The notes beneath the pieces were generated by a model, which had not been told where the DNA came from, made no database searches, and saw only the letters and a program-made list of their open reading frames with translations. This document shows, one piece after another, positions 61,954-64,000 of a DNA stretch of 64,000 bases (position 1 is the first letter of the stretch; the number at the start of each line of letters is the position of its first letter). A program made the position numbers and the translations under genes. This DNA comes from Melieria omissa. Its lineage: Eukaryota; Arthropoda; Insecta; Diptera; Ulidiidae. The stretch is taken from positions 124,001 through 188,000 of the forward strand of contig CAXARI010000124.1 in assembly GCA_963971225.1 (NCBI GenBank), given 5' to 3'.

Positions 61954-64000
61954 TTGCTGTCACAACAACGACTGATTGAAAGAATGCACCTCTGATCTAT
62001 ATAACCAATCAAATGCTTGTGGAACCTAAGTACGCACAATCACTTTAATCAAAATGGCGTCAAAATTAAGCCAGAGTGACCACCTTTCAATAATTTGGTA
62101 AATAAAAAAATATCCCACCGGCAGCATGATCGAAATTATGGCTGTTAAATCTCGACTCGTTAACGGATTTTAATAATATTATGCCTTATTATTTAGCTAG
62201 ACTCGTATGCTTTCTATAATGGTATCAATCATCCTTCTATACCCCAAGGTTCGAAAGCAAATCGATTTGGAACGGTGACTTTGAAAAAATTGCTACTTGG
62301 GTGCAACCACTAAAATGCTTGTCAACACCAAATGCATAAGTGCATATTAATAATTGACCCCTTAAAATTTAGCCAGAGTCTTATGCTTTCTATATTGGTC
62401 CCTAACTTTTCATTATCCTTCAGGAATAATGAGCATATCGATGCGCAAGGATAACATTGAAAAACTGCCTATTACAAAATACACACTCACCACTAAAGTG
62501 CTTATAGATTCCAAACGGTATGGGTTACGTTAATAAAAAACCCCTTAAAATGTAGCTAGAGATTGCAGCTTTATCAAATTAAATCAATAATTTGATTACT
62601 ATTAGGCAATCATGAACAGATCGATGCGCAAGAGTGACATTAAATGGCTGCCTACTGCAAAATCGATAAAATGCTTGTAAAATATGATGATTCTAGGTTT
62701 ATAGAAAAAATAATAACCTTAAAACCTAGCTGGAGTTTTGAGCTTTCATAAATGGGGTCAATCTTCTCGCTATCTCAAATAATGCAGGAGAATTTCGTTG
62801 TGGAAAAGTGATATCGACCACATGATACATCTATATCAGGGGTGCCCAAAGTCTTCTTATGGAAAAGCAAAAACCAATACATTTAAAGTTGCCCAAAAAA
62901 ATGCAAACAAATTAAATAATAATAAATAATTAAATAATTAATTGAATTAGTTGAAAGCACATTGTGCATTTCGCTTGACCCTTAAAATTATAAGTGAAAA
63001 AAATATAATGTTCCCATTTGTCATTGCCGAAAGGCCAACCAATCGCCAAAACAAAAACTACAACAACAAAAGCATCTAATTTTTTTTCATACATAGAATT
63101 TCTTGAGGAAACAAAACAAAAATCCGCGCAGCCCCCACACGTGTTGCTTCGTTGCTGTCACAACAACGACTGATTGAAAGAATGCACCTCTGATCTATAT
63201 AACCAATCAAATGCTTGTGGAACCTAAGTACGCACAATCACTTTAATCAAAATGGCGTCAAAATTAAGCCAGAGTGACCACCTTTCAATAATTTGGTAAA
63301 TAAAAAAATATCCCACCGGCAGCATGATCGAAATTATGGCTGTTAAATCTCGACCCGTTAACGGATTTTAATAATATTATGCCTTATTATTTAGCTAGAC
63401 TCGTATGCTTTCTATAATGGTATCAATCATCCTTCTATACCCCAAGGTTCGAAAGCAAATCGATTTGGAACGGTGACTTTGAAAAAATTGCTACTTGGGT
63501 GCAACCACTAAAATGCTTGTCAACACCAAATGCATAAGTGCATATTAATAATTGACCCCTTAAAATTTAGCCAGAGTCTTATGCTTTCTATATTGGTCCC
63601 TAACTTTTCATTATCCTTCAGGAATAATGAGCATATCGATGCGCAAGGATAACATTGAAAAACTGCCTATTACAAAATACACACTCACCACTAAAGTGCT
63701 TATAGATTCCAAACGGTATGGGTTACGTTAATAAAAAACCCCTTAAAATGTAGCTAGAGATTGCAGCTTTATCAAATTAAATCAATAATTTGATTACTAT
63801 TAGGCAATCATGAACAGATCGATGCGCAAGAGTGACATTAAATGGCTGCCTACTGCAAAATCGATAAAATGCTTGTAAAATATGATGATTCTAGGTTTAT
63901 AGAAAAAATAATAACCTTAAAACCTAGCTGGAGTTTTGAGCTTTCATAAATGGGGTCAATCTTCTCGGTATCTCAAATAATGCAGGAGAATTTCGTTGTG

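Larger units (their letters stand above)
53869..64000. repeat. Satellite array, segment 4
   Basis: The array resumes in S1 and runs past the window end. Landmark starts are 54655, 55854, 57034, 58214, 58904, 60084, 61264, 61954 and 63152. Without the gypsy element and one TSD copy, the unit it occupies is 1180 bp. No gene is seen. Confidence 0.95.

Noticed and set aside
1..64000. Array as a gene cluster such as histone, rDNA, Stellate or Hsp70
   Set aside because: No conserved long frame, rRNA-like sequence or recognisable gene occurs in the monomer.
1..64000. Array as the centromeric core satellite
   Set aside because: A ~175-bp sub-repeat is suggestive of nucleosome phasing, but nothing in the sequence shows CENP-A association or chromosomal position.

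Overview
The window is eukaryotic repeat DNA, most likely pericentromeric or similar heterochromatin from a drosophilid or close dipteran. The basis is the combination of a mellifera-type mariner relic, a LOA-like non-LTR element whose ORF1 resembles the DUF4780 domain of fly retroelements, and a Ty3/gypsy element. I see no host protein gene, tRNA or rRNA. Both ends of the window lie inside the array.

Layout. Almost everything is one head-to-tail tandem array of an AT-rich monomer of about 1180 bp (usual lengths 1154-1199 bp). About 46 copies can be counted by a fixed landmark. Three transposable elements interrupt it, all on the + strand and all with target-site duplications (TSDs): an internally deleted mariner (994-1734, TA), a 5'-truncated non-LTR retrotransposon (5208-9632, 13-bp TSD, one frameshift in RT) and a structurally complete Ty3/gypsy element (47854-53864, 4-bp TSD ATAT, two apparently identical 423-bp LTRs). 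Removing each element and one TSD copy restores an ordinary monomer for the second and third, and a monomer with a 97-bp deletion for the first.

Main finding. The monomer is itself composite. It contains five diverged tandem sub-repeats, four of 174-183 bp and one of 125 bp. The fifth is split by a 338-bp insertion with hAT-type ends (CAGGGGTGC / GCACCTCTG) and a perfect 8-bp duplication ATCTATAT. Removing the insertion and one TSD copy leaves a 175-bp sub-repeat. The inferred history is: a nucleosome-sized satellite, then a five-copy block, then a MITE-like insertion, then amplification of the whole unit into a long array.

Array dynamics. There are two clear higher-order tandem duplications: 3563 bp at about 11.0-18.2 kb (three monomers) and 3050 bp at about 55.9-62.0 kb (two monomers plus a 690-bp deleted one). 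There are also further deleted monomers, local duplicates and a block of a second monomer variant at about 10.7-24 kb. The three retained transposons occur once each, so they inserted after the array was homogenised. Only the gypsy element looks potentially active: gag, protease, RT, RNase H and integrase are all intact, with a likely -1 frameshift signal at the gag/pol overlap.
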